The notes under the pieces: model-generated | What the model was told of the DNA's origin: nothing | The model's database searches: none | The model's input: the letters and a program-made list of their open reading frames with translations, nothing else | NCBI GenBank assembly: GCA_963727755.1 | Contig: CAVSHN010000011.1 | Location: 124,001 to 188,000, forward strand | DNA from: DASYAN01 sp963727755 | GTDB lineage: Bacteria > Chloroflexota > Ktedonobacteria > Ktedonobacterales > Ktedonobacteraceae | DNA: 64,000 nucleotides | Reading direction: 5' to 3' | Program-made: the position numbers and the translations under genes | Shown: in pieces, positions 9,642 to 18,032 of the stretch | How the letters are laid out: each line of letters starts with the position of its first letter | How positions within the stretch are numbered: position 1 is the first letter of the stretch

Positions 9642-9703
9642 CCGCGCCGCATGCCCTTTTCTGTCACAATTACCCTCTAGTGGCATCTTGGCCCTTCTAG
9701 GTA

Positions 9704-9711
9704 TAATATTT
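9704..9711. repeat. Target site duplication, left copy
   Basis: TAATATTT here is repeated exactly at 11645-11652, directly outside the two ends of the IS66 element. Eight bases is the usual duplication length for IS66. Confidence 0.93.
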
Positions 9712-11644
9712 GTATCATCTCAGAAAAGCGGGGCAAGGAGACAAAGAAGAGTAGTGGCTCTTCCAAGGGACGTCGCGCCCGCAGGAGACCAAGGCCTGAT
9801 GCAGAGAGTATGAAGGTGAGAGGTATGCAAACCCACTCAAGGTCCTTGCTGCCACGAAGCGCCTAAGCCCATGAGCAGGGCCCGTTCAGGTAATCGAGAG
9901 AGGCTAGGCTGGGCAGGGCATGAGCTTGAAGGAGGCGATCCTGGAAATAGTGGAAGATATTGATCCCTAGCTTCTTGGCTGTGGCAACCAGCGTCTGAAA
10001 GGTATCCCAAGCGCGGATGCCATCGGAGGTGCGTGCCTGCAGACTCACATCGCGCTTGCGGACCCGCTGCCTAGCTCCTAGTTCAGCGGGATTATTGTGC
10101 AAAAGGATTTCAGGATGAGAGAGTACCATGAGCAACTGGTCTCGCTTTTTGAGCGTGCGTGCTTTGCACTCATCCAACTGATCATAACCACTCTTCTCAG
10201 TGAAGAGCTGCTCAAACTCCGCCTGCAAAGCGGCAGCCTGGACTAGATCTGGCTGTGTTCGATAGGCCAGCAGCTTGCGATAGAACTGCCAGAACGCTTG
10301 GCCCCACTTTTCTAAGGCCCGACGATGGTGCTCAAAACGTGGGATCAATTTCTTATAGTGACGAAACTCATGAAGCCAGCACAAAGCGATCCAAGGGGTC
10401 AACCAATTGAATTGGGGCGCATCGTCGCAGACGAGCAGATCGACAATGGGGTAGCTCGTTTGGCTGTGATAGGCCGCGATGGCCAGGGCATCCAAGACGT
10501 TCTTGCGCACCTGTGGTCCCATGCTTGGCAGGCTCGCATCCAGGATGGCCGTGATTTGCTCTTCTATCAAATCCACCTCAACTGGCAACACCGCTGCCAG
10601 CTGCTCAACCCATTTGGCACTTACTCCCAAGTGTGTTAGCAGCTCAGCAGCTACTGCCCGCATCGGAAGGTCAGAGGCGGCTCCCCCCAACAGGACCCAC
10701 AGATAGCTTCTTCGGTCTTTGTTCGGCAAGGTACAGTAGAAACTAGAGAACTGGTTGCAGAGCACGTGGCAGTGCTGGTTGATCCCGTTAACCCGTGTCC
10801 CTGTACTATCCAGATGCTGCCATGGAGAACTCTCGAGACCTGCCTCGACTACCTCTGCGCTCTCCGCATGAAAGAGATCCTGGTCTTTGATCAGCAGGTT
10901 GGAGAGTTCTCCTGCACTGATCGAGAGTCCCATCGCGAGAAGCAGATCTTGGATCTTTGGTTCGCTCATCCCACTCTCATAATAGAGCGCCAAGACCAAC
11001 ACTCTCACCTTGGGTCCAAACTGACCGCTGTAGCCTGCTGGTAACTCTGCTACATACGTTCGCTTCATGCTCTTGGAATAGTATTTCTCTTTGTGGAACT
11101 TCACATTGTCGGTGTGAAATGCGAGGTCTTGAACCACCACTTCCTCATACCCTTTGAAGACTGCGTCGGCTGGCAGTCGTTTGCGGTCTACCTTGAGGAA
11201 CACTTCTCTATCTATCTTGACCTGATCCTGTTTGCTGCTTTTGTCGTGTGGTTTGGACTCTCGGCGTTCTTTTTCGGAGGAAAGGTTACTGGCTTTTTTG
11301 TTCCCTCTGATCTTGGGTTTGCCCTGTTCCCCTTTGAGCCGATTGATCTCATCGCGCAACTGTTGATTTTCTACGGTCAGTTGGGCCACTTTTGCAGACA
11401 GGTTCTCTATTACATTCATCAGATCCAAGACTATTTGCCGCAGTTCTTCTTTTTCTATTGTGCTGGGATCTATATTCTCTACCATACTTCTAGTTTACAC
11501 AGTCCCGTTCTTGGAGTCGCCCTTTTTGATCTCCTCTGGCTCTTTTTGGCTACTGAGCCATCGACACACACACTCTCTCTCTGCTCGTCTTGGGCCACTT
11601 TTTCCTCTCTCAAGCTACCCTACCCCACTTTATTGAAATGATAC
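9712..11644 (-). mobile_element. IS66-family insertion sequence, complete
   Basis: The left end GTATCATCTCAGAAAAGCGG and the complement of the right end (GTATCATTTCAATAAAGTGG) match at most positions over about 27 bases, with GTATCAT at the tips. An exact 8-bp direct repeat TAATATTT flanks both. The 1933-bp element carries a single transposase and no accessory IS66 orfs, which fits the one-gene subgroup of the family. Intact ends and perfect target duplication suggest a recent insertion. Confidence 0.93.
9863..11485 (-). CDS. IS66-family transposase
   Basis: This 540-residue DDE transposase cuts and joins the ends of its element. Residues 12-55 form a coiled coil (LRQIVLDLMNVIENL...), followed by a Lys/Ser-rich linker and a region with TYVAELPAGYSGQFG typical of the family. 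Catalytic candidates are Asp226 in WQHLDSTGT, the Asp pair in LLVCDDAPQFNW, and Glu in NNPAELGARQRVRKRD. It has no frameshift and may be active. The reading frame starts at an ATG 159 bases inside the right end. Confidence 0.93.
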   Translation of the reverse strand: MVENIDPSTIEKEELRQIVLDLMNVIENLSAKVAQLTVENQQLRDEINRLKGEQGKPKIRGNKKASNLSSEKERRESKPHDKSSKQDQVKIDREVFLKVDRKRLPADAVFKGYEEVVVQDLAFHTDNVKFHKEKYYSKSMKRTYVAELPAGYSGQFGPKVRVLVLALYYESGMSEPKIQDLLLAMGLSISAGELSNLLIKDQDLFHAESAEVVEAGLESSPWQHLDSTGTRVNGINQHCHVLCNQFSSFYCTLPNKDRRSYLWVLLGGAASDLPMRAVAAELLTHLGVSAKWVEQLAAVLPVEVDLIEEQITAILDASLPSMGPQVRKNVLDALAIAAYHSQTSYPIVDLLVCDDAPQFNWLTPWIALCWLHEFRHYKKLIPRFEHHRRALEKWGQAFWQFYRKLLAYRTQPDLVQAAALQAEFEQLFTEKSGYDQLDECKARTLKKRDQLLMVLSHPEILLHNNPAELGARQRVRKRDVSLQARTSDGIRAWDTFQTLVATAKKLGINIFHYFQDRLLQAHALPSLASLDYLNGPCSWA

Positions 11645-11652
11645 TAATATTT
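11645..11652. repeat. Target site duplication, right copy
   Basis: TAATATTT, identical to 9704-9711, directly outside the right terminal repeat of the IS66 element. Confidence 0.93.
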
Positions 11653-11671
11653 TATCAAACGGCCCGTAAAA

Positions 11672-11960
11672 CCCCTGGCCTTTAGCCATGGGGATATAAG
11701 GGCCTACCTTTTGTGGGGCTTGGGCACAGGGGTACCTTTCGCCTATTCCAATGTACAATTTTCAATAGATCTGTTAGAATATATCTGTCGTAAAGCTGAT
11801 TCGTCAGCAGACTAGTACCCTGGGGCTCAGGGGAATTCAGGCCTGTGGAGGCGATGTAAGACACCCAAGTCCATGACTTGTGCGCAATCCCCGATGAAAC
11901 AGGAAGGCTTGCTCGTGAGTGCGAGAAGCCCATGCCCTTCAGGCATGGGGAGATGTCACC
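11672..11960 (+). mobile_element. Protein-less IS200/IS605-type palindrome-ended element
   Basis: A left hairpin (CCCCTGGCC, loop, GCCATGGGG, 11672-11693) and a right hairpin (CCCATGCC, loop, GGCATGGG, 11929-11949) followed by AGATGTCACC bracket about 290 bases without a transposase. The right end closely resembles the end of TnpB guide RNA genes (compare GAGTGTCAC after the TnpB gene at 56302). It is probably a non-autonomous derivative that kept the RNA part. The short open frame through 12060 (DVHVGDAGTLVLEG) is not convincing as a gene. Confidence 0.55.
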
Positions 11961-12060
11961 TATATTGATAGTGCAGACTATAGCGATACAGAATGGCAAT
12001 GCGGCAACGACTCTTGATGTGCATGTTGGTGACGCTGGTACTTTAGTACTGGAGGGTTAA

Positions 12061-12432
12061 ACCAGCATGCAGCAAAAGGGCCGCTAGTGGATGTCCCATC
12101 AACGGCCATAAATCCGTTATCCGAAACTTAGACATTTATAGACATTGTCTCTATCCGATGTTCGGTTCCTAATTCAACGAGAGTAGTTTCACTTGAGCTT
12201 TCACCCGAGCCAGAAGCTTCTCTCTCCAAAGGCGTGACTTCCCGTGTAACTCACGGTAGATGCACTTGGCATAGCGGTATCATACCACAAGCATACAATT
12301 CTGCCAAGTAGGATAGCTGTCTACAAAAGTCTATAGATGTCTATGAAATTGGAAACTAGATTTAGCCCCTGTTGCCCAAGTTGAGCAAGAGAGCCCATGC
12401 TGCTCGACTCTAAAAGGACTTGTTAGGGCTGT
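12061..12432. other. Intergenic stretch without recognised gene
   Basis: GGCCG and CGGCC around 12078-12106 can form a small stem. TAGACATTTATAGACATTGTC and related GTCTATAGATGTCTATG pieces at about 12129-12150 and 12331-12347 form loose repeats of the word TAGACAT/GTCTAT. No coding frame is convincing. Confidence 0.4.
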
Positions 12433-13390
12433 TCAGCCAGGATGTTCAGCCAGAAAGGTCTCGATTTGTCTGGCTTCGCTATTGCTGAGGCGAAACTCAG
12501 AAGCTATAATCATCTCTTCGATTTGGGCTGGACTGCGAGATCCGATAATCGCGCCAGTAACAGCTGGATTTCGCAATGTCCAGGCTATGGCAACGACACC
12601 AGCTGGGACGTTGTGAGGATAACCGATTTCGCCCAGCAGACTTGCCAGTTCCAGGTTACGGGATAGGCGAGGCTCATGAAACTCTGGGTCCTTTTTGCGC
12701 CAATCGTCAGCGGGCATATGCTCAATGCGTTCTTTGGTCATATTCCCACTTAGTAAACCTGATGCCATGGGAGAATAGACAATCACACCGATATCGTGCT
12801 CATGGCAGTATGGCAGAATCTCTTTTTCTGCATGAGGGTGGATGAGAGAATAAGGTGGTTGTAGTGTTTCAACGGGAGCAATTTTCTCAGCTCGGCGTAG
12901 TTGTTCTACATTAAAGTTTGAGACGCCAATATGACGTACCTTGCCCTGCCTTTTGAGTTCGACTAGTTTACTCCAGCCTTCTTCAATCTCAGGATCAGGG
13001 TCAGGCCAATGAATCTGATACAGGTCAATAGTCTCAATATCGAGACGCTTCAAGCTTGCTTCAACTTCGTGCTCAATCGAGGCAGCTTTCAGACTATGAT
13101 AGGTCCTGCCCTCATTATCCCAGAGTAGAGAGCACTTGGTGAAGATATATGGCTTCTCACGTCCTTTGATAGCTTGGCCCACAATTTCTTCTGAATGTCC
13201 CAGTCCATAGATTGGCGCGGTATCAATCCAGTTAATCCCAAGGCTCAGGGCACGTTTGATGGTTGCAATTGAGGTTTGATCGTCCTGGGGTCCCCCAGGA
13301 AAACTCTCCCCGAATTCCGCCTATCGCCCAAGCTCCTAGGCCGATAGGGGTGATGTGCATATCAGTTCTGCCGAGCGGGCGTGTCTGCAT
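12433..13390 (-). pseudogene. Aldo/keto reductase, frameshifted
   Basis: NADPH-dependent oxidoreductase of the AKR superfamily (TIM barrel). The real start is the ATG at 13390 (MQTRPLGRTDMHITPIGLGA), and the first frame runs to about 13319. The next frame begins with GEFGESFPGGPQDDQTSIA and INWIDTAPIYGLGHSEE (catalytic Asp and Tyr) and continues through TKCSLLW (catalytic Lys), YQIHWPDPDP (catalytic His), GVSNFNVEQL and GAIIGSRSPAQIEE to 12433. The combined length of about 319 residues is normal. One extra base sits near GGCGGAATTC at about 13315-13325. No obvious operon partner; substrate unknown. Confidence 0.88.
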
Positions 13391-13527
13391 AGTTAACCCT
13401 TTCTATTTGTCTGATGGTTATTGTTTTGCTTCTTTCTTCTACACGGATTACGCCCTGATTGGGAGACAAAACTGGGTTTGCTCTGTTGCCAATGTGCTAC
13501 TCGATCTATTACAGAACCTCGGTTAAG

Positions 13528-13577
13528 GAAAGCCCCCGTCTGATCTATGCGGGGCTTACGCATCAACTTAAGGATGA
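13528..13577 (+). repeat. Left-end fragment of the 51.4-kb palindrome element family
   Basis: GAAAGCCCCCGTCT, a hairpin ending in GCGGGG, and GCATCAACTTAAG match the left end of the element at 51437 (GAAAGCCCCCGTCT, GCGGGGG, GCATCAAGCTAAG). Both follow GTTAA within a few bases. The matching right end is not seen nearby, so this is a relic or a diverged copy. Confidence 0.6.
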
Positions 13578-13747
13578 GGGGACATTGAAAAAGGAAGGTC
13601 ACACCCCTAAAGGGGCTAATTAGGAGACAAAAAGATGCTCATCTGGTATGATAAGCAGCGTCTATGCTTAATATGCATATATTGATCAGTACCAAATATT
13701 CTATAAGCTGGTCTCTTTCTTTATGTTCTTAATCAATCTATTTCTCT

Positions 13748-14329
13748 TCATGCATATCCGTAGGAAGCCAGACTGTTAAGGAGATGTAAGAGAGTTTCCT
13801 TGCGGTCCTCAGGAGTATGTGGCTGAAATTGGCTAGGATCTCCATTTGACCAAACTTTAGCAATCTTGCAACCTTCCTCGCATGGCTCTAGATGGACTTT
13901 ATATATACAATGCCCTGTCCAACTTCGATGGAGAAAAAGCCAATCGTTTTCACAATAGATAAACCATCTGTCATCCTGATCTTGAGGAATTACTCCTTGT
14001 TGCAGATATTGATATTCCTTTTGCGTGAAGGTTCGATCCACCTCTAGTTCCACTGTTACATCTGGCATTGGTTTTGTCCTACATGAATCACGGATCGCTT
14101 TAGAGGCATTGTTACAAACCTCGACCGTGTCGTGAGTCGGTTTGATTGGAGTGACTTCCTCTGGCCCATGTGCTTCCAAGCGATCTCGTTCTATTCTCTC
14201 ACTCTGCTGTTGCTCGTGGCGTCGGAACTGATGGGTTGCAAAATCGGTACTTGGCCTCTTGTTGGAAGATTTATTATCAAATTGACGTTTTTCTCCTTCG
14301 CTGGACGGTGATACCTCTTTTGGCATCAT
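13748..14329 (-). CDS. Hypothetical protein, charged N-terminus
   Basis: 193 residues. The first 90 are hydrophilic and low in complexity (many Lys, Arg, Glu, Ser), likely disordered. The C-terminal half is ordered: TVELEVDRTFTQKEYQYLQQ, DDRWFIYCENDWLFLHRSWT and TGHCIYKVHLEPCEEGCKI, with Trp/Cys-rich strands like small stand-alone domains of unknown function found with an RSWTG motif. AAGGAG lies 11 bases before the ATG. It stands alone between mobile-element relics. I do not recognise a function. Confidence 0.6.
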   Translation of the reverse strand: MMPKEVSPSSEGEKRQFDNKSSNKRPSTDFATHQFRRHEQQQSERIERDRLEAHGPEEVTPIKPTHDTVEVCNNASKAIRDSCRTKPMPDVTVELEVDRTFTQKEYQYLQQGVIPQDQDDRWFIYCENDWLFLHRSWTGHCIYKVHLEPCEEGCKIAKVWSNGDPSQFQPHTPEDRKETLLHLLNSLASYGYA

Positions 14330-14590
14330 AACACATTTCTCCTTTTTCTAATATATAGAACATCTATACAAAAACAATGCCAAACAAGGAATCGATGTCA
14401 AGTCTACTCATAGTGTTTCAGAGGTTCCAAGGCAAATTGTTCCCTTTTATCAAGTAGTGAGAAGATATCTACCAAGAAATTAAGAAACAACATAATGTTT
14501 AACTGTACACAATGTATTGCTCTTTGTCAATGGAAGATGCATCCTGGCATCCTGCCGAAATTATAGACAAAGTGTACAACGTAGTACATC

Positions 14591-14790
14591 GTCAAACTTC
14601 AATCGACACTTTTTGTGATGGTGCAAAGCAGCCTGGAGAGCGGCTTTGATGGCTATGCAAAAGTATTCAATGAAGTTTGACAGAGTAGTAGCCCTGTCGG
14701 CCTTTTGAGTCTGGTCAGGTGAGCTTATGAAACAGCCTTGTGGCTCCTCACAAGCCCCCACCCGTAGATGCGTGGGGTTTCCCTGACGCA
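14591..14790 (-). mobile_element. Relic with IsrB-type left end
   Basis: Read on the minus strand from 14786, TCAGGGAAACCCCACG, a hairpin (CCCCACGCATCTACGGGTGGGG) and GGCTTG match the left end of the IsrB element at 36921 (TCAGGAACCCCACG, hairpin, GGGGGCTTG). Further in, GTCAAACTTCA (14591-14601) and TGAAGTTTGAC (14671-14681) form an 11-bp inverted repeat. No nuclease gene follows, so this could be a stranded guide-RNA gene or a non-autonomous element. The region 14330-14590 is AT-rich with no gene. Confidence 0.5.
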
Positions 14791-14824
14791 GGCAATTCCT
14801 TAGTGCTTATAGAAAGGCAGAATA

Positions 14825-14983
14825 TCAAGGTTGCAACATTACAAAGAGCACAATACCCCCACCGATCAACATCAGTAGGACACATAGCAGAATGACTAGA
14901 GCGAACATATAGCTACGCGAAGTCGCCAGAATGTCTGGTACTACCCCGGGTAGAGCGGCGGTCAGGCCTAAGGGGTAACTCAC
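14825..14983 (-). CDS. Possible small membrane protein or gene remnant
   Basis: A GTG-started frame of 52 codons ends with a clear membrane segment (SRSYMFALVILLCVLLMLIG, then GGIVLFVMLQP). No good ribosome site is seen. A Pro/Ser/Thr-rich frame just upstream (about 15060-15200, minus strand) could be the displaced N-terminal part of the same protein, so this may be the tail of a broken gene. Confidence 0.3.
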   Translation of the reverse strand: MSYPLGLTAALPGVVPDILATSRSYMFALVILLCVLLMLIGGGIVLFVMLQP

Positions 14984-15380
14984 GTTTTGCGGTCAGGGTC
15001 TTCAGTCCCCCGGTAGCGAGATCCCAGGAAGAGGTTGCAAAATCGATTGCATGCTCATGATCTGCCTTATGAGATTATCCATCTGTAAATGTAGGGGAAG
15101 ACGGTGTAACCGCCTGTGGAGGCAGAGAAGGAGTAGTAGGTGCGTCCGATATCGAGTGGGCAGGACAGATGGATTTGGCTGACTGAGCATCAGAAGTTGG
15201 CAACGTCACAGCTTTTCTCCACTAGACTTAGGTACTTACAGACCAACTGCGTCTTTAAAGGACAGCTTACAACGTACACACTACGAGAAAGGTACCAAGG
15301 AGCACCCGGGAACCAGCACCGACGTTGCGGAGCCAAACGCTTCTGGACAATCCTCCCCTACCACCCTCGACCTCTGAGAG

Positions 15381-15401
15381 CCCCTGGCGAAAGCCTTGGG
15401 G
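15381..15401 (+). repeat. Hairpin resembling an IsrB/IS605 right end
   Basis: CCCCTGGC, loop GAAA, GCCTTGGGG followed by ATTTCC. The IsrB element right end also has a hairpin followed by GGGATTTCCG, so this may be the stranded right end of a related element. The surrounding 15200-15550 has no convincing gene. Confidence 0.4.
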
Positions 15402-15552
15402 ATTTCCTTACAGAAATTGCTTTAACACTTCTAATTGTAGCCAAACTCCGCTGTTTGGCAAGGGAACTATGACTATTGGGTGATGTCTGGGGGTTCTTGA
15501 CTGAGTACTGTAGAATGTTGGCGAGATTTTGCGAAAAGATTGTGGGATTGCC

Positions 15553-15581
15553 TTGCAATTGCAGACGACTTTTGGTATAAT
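15553..15581 (+). promoter_or_regulatory. Probable promoter upstream of rpsA
   Basis: TTGCAA (15553-15558), 17-base spacer, TATAAT (15576-15581). The next gene on this strand is rpsA at 15936, giving a leader of about 350 nt. Confidence 0.65.
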
Positions 15582-15835
15582 TAAAGCATCGAGTGGGGGT
15601 ATGCTTACGTTCAGACGCTCATTGTTTTTGCAAGGTGGCGTACCTGCCTGCGGATATCGTTTCGTATTCTCGTTCTGTAGAGCCAACAACACGTTGTAGG
15701 GATATTCTAGGAATAACAAGATAGTTGCAGAAGACTAGAACGATAACCGCCTAAGCACTTCCTCCCTCATAAGCCCAAGTCCGATGGTACACTCCCCATG
15801 GTCCAGATATGTTATGCAGTCCATCTAATGTGGAA

Positions 15836-15868
15836 CTTTGTGGCCTACAACAGCTGCGGTCCACAAAG
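15836..15868 (+). promoter_or_regulatory. Hairpin in the rpsA leader
   Basis: CTTTGTGG (15836-15843) and CCACAAAG (15861-15868) form a perfect 8-bp stem about 70 bases before rpsA. It could be part of translational autoregulation of S1; that is inference from the known self-control of S1 in other bacteria. Confidence 0.4.
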
Positions 15869-15935
15869 CAAGGATGAAGTGGGTGTAGTGCCGTAGACGA
15901 GGCAAAAACCGTGGATCGAAGGGGGTTTACTACCC

Positions 15936-17489
15936 ATGCAAGTACAACAGCACGGCGACCTTTCGACTAAGAAGCCAGCGGCAAATCTAATAAGCGGGCG
16001 GGTACAGATGATGACCGAAGCAAATGACTCACAAAGCAAACAAAACAATCACTCCGAGGAAATCGAGGACCTTAATCAAAATGAGATGGAAGCGTTGCTG
16101 GCAGCATCAACCGCTCCCACGAGTATTAAGCGAGGTGATGTAGTCGAGGGCGTGATCGTGCGAATTGACCAGGACGAAATCCTTGTCGACATTGGCCTGA
16201 AGTCTGAGGGCGTTCTCTCGACAAAAGAACTACCTGCCAGTGGTTATGGTTCTTTCAACGAGTTGCACCTCAATGATAAGGTCCTGGTTTATGTTATTCA
16301 GCCCGAGAGTTCGGAGGGACATGCCGTCCTCTCTCTCAAGAGAGCAAACACTGAGCGCCAGTGGCGCATTGCTGAAGAGCAGTTTAGAAGCAATGAACTC
16401 CTCAAAGCCAAAGTTATTGATTTCAATAAGGGTGGCTTAATCGTTGACGTCGCTGGTATCAGAGGGTTTGTGCCTATTTCGCAAATCCTCAATCTCAGGC
16501 GCGAAGAGGTGGCCGCTGGCGGTGAGAGCCAGGAGACGGCAGCCAAACTGCAAAGCATGAGAGACAAAGAGTTGCAGTTGAAGATTATTGAAATTAATCG
16601 TGCACGCAATCGCCTGATCCTCTCTGAGCGTTTAGCTGTTCAAGAATGGCGTCAGCGCCGTCGAGAAGAGTTGCTCGATGAGTTAAAGCCAAATGAAGTG
16701 CGTAGGGGCGTTGTCAGTAACCTTGCCAACTTTGGTGCATTTGTCGATCTGGGTGGCGCAGACGGGCTCGTGCACATCAGCCAGTTGGCTTGGAGCCGTG
16801 TCAATCATCCTAGCGAAGTATTGCACGTAGGCCAAGAAGTCGAGGTACAGGTTCTTAGTGTTGATAAAGATAAGAAGAAGATTGCACTCTCGATTAAACG
16901 CGCCGAGGTTGATCCCTGGACAACTGTTGTACAACGCTACAGCATAGGACAGGTTGTTACTGGTGTGATAACTAAGATTGCCCCATTTGGCGCTTTCGCT
17001 CGTATCGAAGATGGTATCGAAGGCCTTATCCATCTTTCCGAAGTGGGTACAGGTGTCGATCCCAAGGCTGTTTTGATGGAAGGTTCGCAACTCCAGTTGC
17101 GTATCTTACGTATTGATGCTGAACGTCGCCGCCTGGGTCTGAGCTTGCGCCAGGCCGAGGAACTAGAGAGCAAAGAACCTTCGTTGGAACAGTCGCAAGC
17201 TGCGGGTGGTGGCAAAGTGGAGGCTGTAGCTTCACAGGACTCCTCTATAGCTGTGCCTGCAGAAGCAGTAGCTGCTTCCCCATCTCTGGAGTCGCTCTCG
17301 ACACATCAGGATCATGCAACGTCCAGAGGCAGAAGTGAGCGCCGCGAGCGTCAGGAACGGGGCAACGAGCACTCAATACTTCGTGGTTTGCCTTCTGAAG
17401 ATGCTGGAGAGATGACTGCCATGGCGGAAGCTTTCCGTGCAGCAGCTCGACAGCGCTCTTCTAAGGAAGAGACCGAACCCGCCGAGTAA
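15936..17489 (+). CDS. rpsA: 30S ribosomal protein S1 homologue
   Basis: 517 residues with four S1 RNA-binding domains: about 66-135 (RGDVVEGVIVRIDQDEILVD), 153-225, 250-318 (GVVSNLANFGAFVDLGGADG) and 335-403 (GVITKIAPFGAFARIEDGIE). The third and fourth carry the canonical FGAFV and GLIHLSE signatures. The C-terminal 100 residues are disordered, Ser/Glu/Arg-rich. S1 recruits mRNA to the small subunit; four-domain forms are usual in non-proteobacteria. The ATG at 15936 follows GGGGG at 13 bases; an in-frame ATG near 16008 would also give a full set of domains. A strong terminator follows. Confidence 0.92.
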   Translation: MQVQQHGDLSTKKPAANLISGRVQMMTEANDSQSKQNNHSEEIEDLNQNEMEALLAASTAPTSIKRGDVVEGVIVRIDQDEILVDIGLKSEGVLSTKELPASGYGSFNELHLNDKVLVYVIQPESSEGHAVLSLKRANTERQWRIAEEQFRSNELLKAKVIDFNKGGLIVDVAGIRGFVPISQILNLRREEVAAGGESQETAAKLQSMRDKELQLKIIEINRARNRLILSERLAVQEWRQRRREELLDELKPNEVRRGVVSNLANFGAFVDLGGADGLVHISQLAWSRVNHPSEVLHVGQEVEVQVLSVDKDKKKIALSIKRAEVDPWTTVVQRYSIGQVVTGVITKIAPFGAFARIEDGIEGLIHLSEVGTGVDPKAVLMEGSQLQLRILRIDAERRRLGLSLRQAEELESKEPSLEQSQAAGGGKVEAVASQDSSIAVPAEAVAASPSLESLSTHQDHATSRGRSERRERQERGNEHSILRGLPSEDAGEMTAMAEAFRAAARQRSSKEETEPAE

Positions 17490-17512
17490 TAGCAAGCAAG
17501 ATATAGGTACCT

Positions 17513-17562
17513 ACCTCCTCTTCCTCTGACATACAAAAGGAGAAGAGGAGGTATTTATTTTT
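17513..17562 (+). terminator. Rho-independent terminator of rpsA
   Basis: ACCTCCTCTTC (17513-17523) pairs with GAAGAGGAGGT (17542-17552), and ATTTATTTTT follows. It begins 23 bases after the rpsA stop. Confidence 0.9.
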
Positions 17563-17928
17563 GGTGTGAGTTCCCCTTGCTCTATTCTCCCAAGTATGCG
17601 AAAATAACTGTACCAATGCCATGGTTGTTACATAAACAAGTGGCCGGGGTCCCTTTCGTATGGAAACATAAAGGGCATCTGCCAGATGGCTAGCCGTTAT
17701 TTGCTTGTGAAGGTATCAAAGCAGATTTGGAGGCGTATGAATAGCAATCGTTTCCATTCCAGTTACTTAGTCAGCCAAATAGCAGGCGCATTGTACATAA
17801 ACTGATGATTTCACGACCTCTCCGCTGCATACTCGTCTCGGGGCGAAAGCAGTACGGGGTCGAATTCTTTCTCTAGTTATAAGAAGGTTGAGCGTATATT
17901 GACAGAGGGGAGGCCGCAGTTGTTATCC
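17563..17928. other. Intergenic stretch without recognised gene
   Basis: Between the rpsA terminator and the clpC promoter I find no coding frame, repeat or clear RNA structure. It may hold regulatory sites for clpC. Confidence 0.5.
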
Positions 17929-17957
17929 TTGACGCTGTATGATGGGTGTTGTATGAT
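17929..17957 (+). promoter_or_regulatory. Sigma-70 type promoter of clpC
   Basis: TTGACG (17929-17934), 17-base spacer, TATGAT (17952-17957), 76 bases before the clpC ATG. I see no clear CtsR heptad repeat or CIRCE element beside it. Confidence 0.75.
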
Positions 17958-18032
17958 AAATCACAGAGCTTACCTGAGCGACACAGAGGGCTTGGTTCCA
18001 CCTTCTGCCAATGAAAGGGGGGTGATACACCG

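Noticed and set aside
11878..12060. 60-codon plus-strand frame
   Set aside because: Passes through the right-end hairpin of a palindrome-ended element; no ribosome site, and the end DVHVGDAGTLVLEG is too short to assign.
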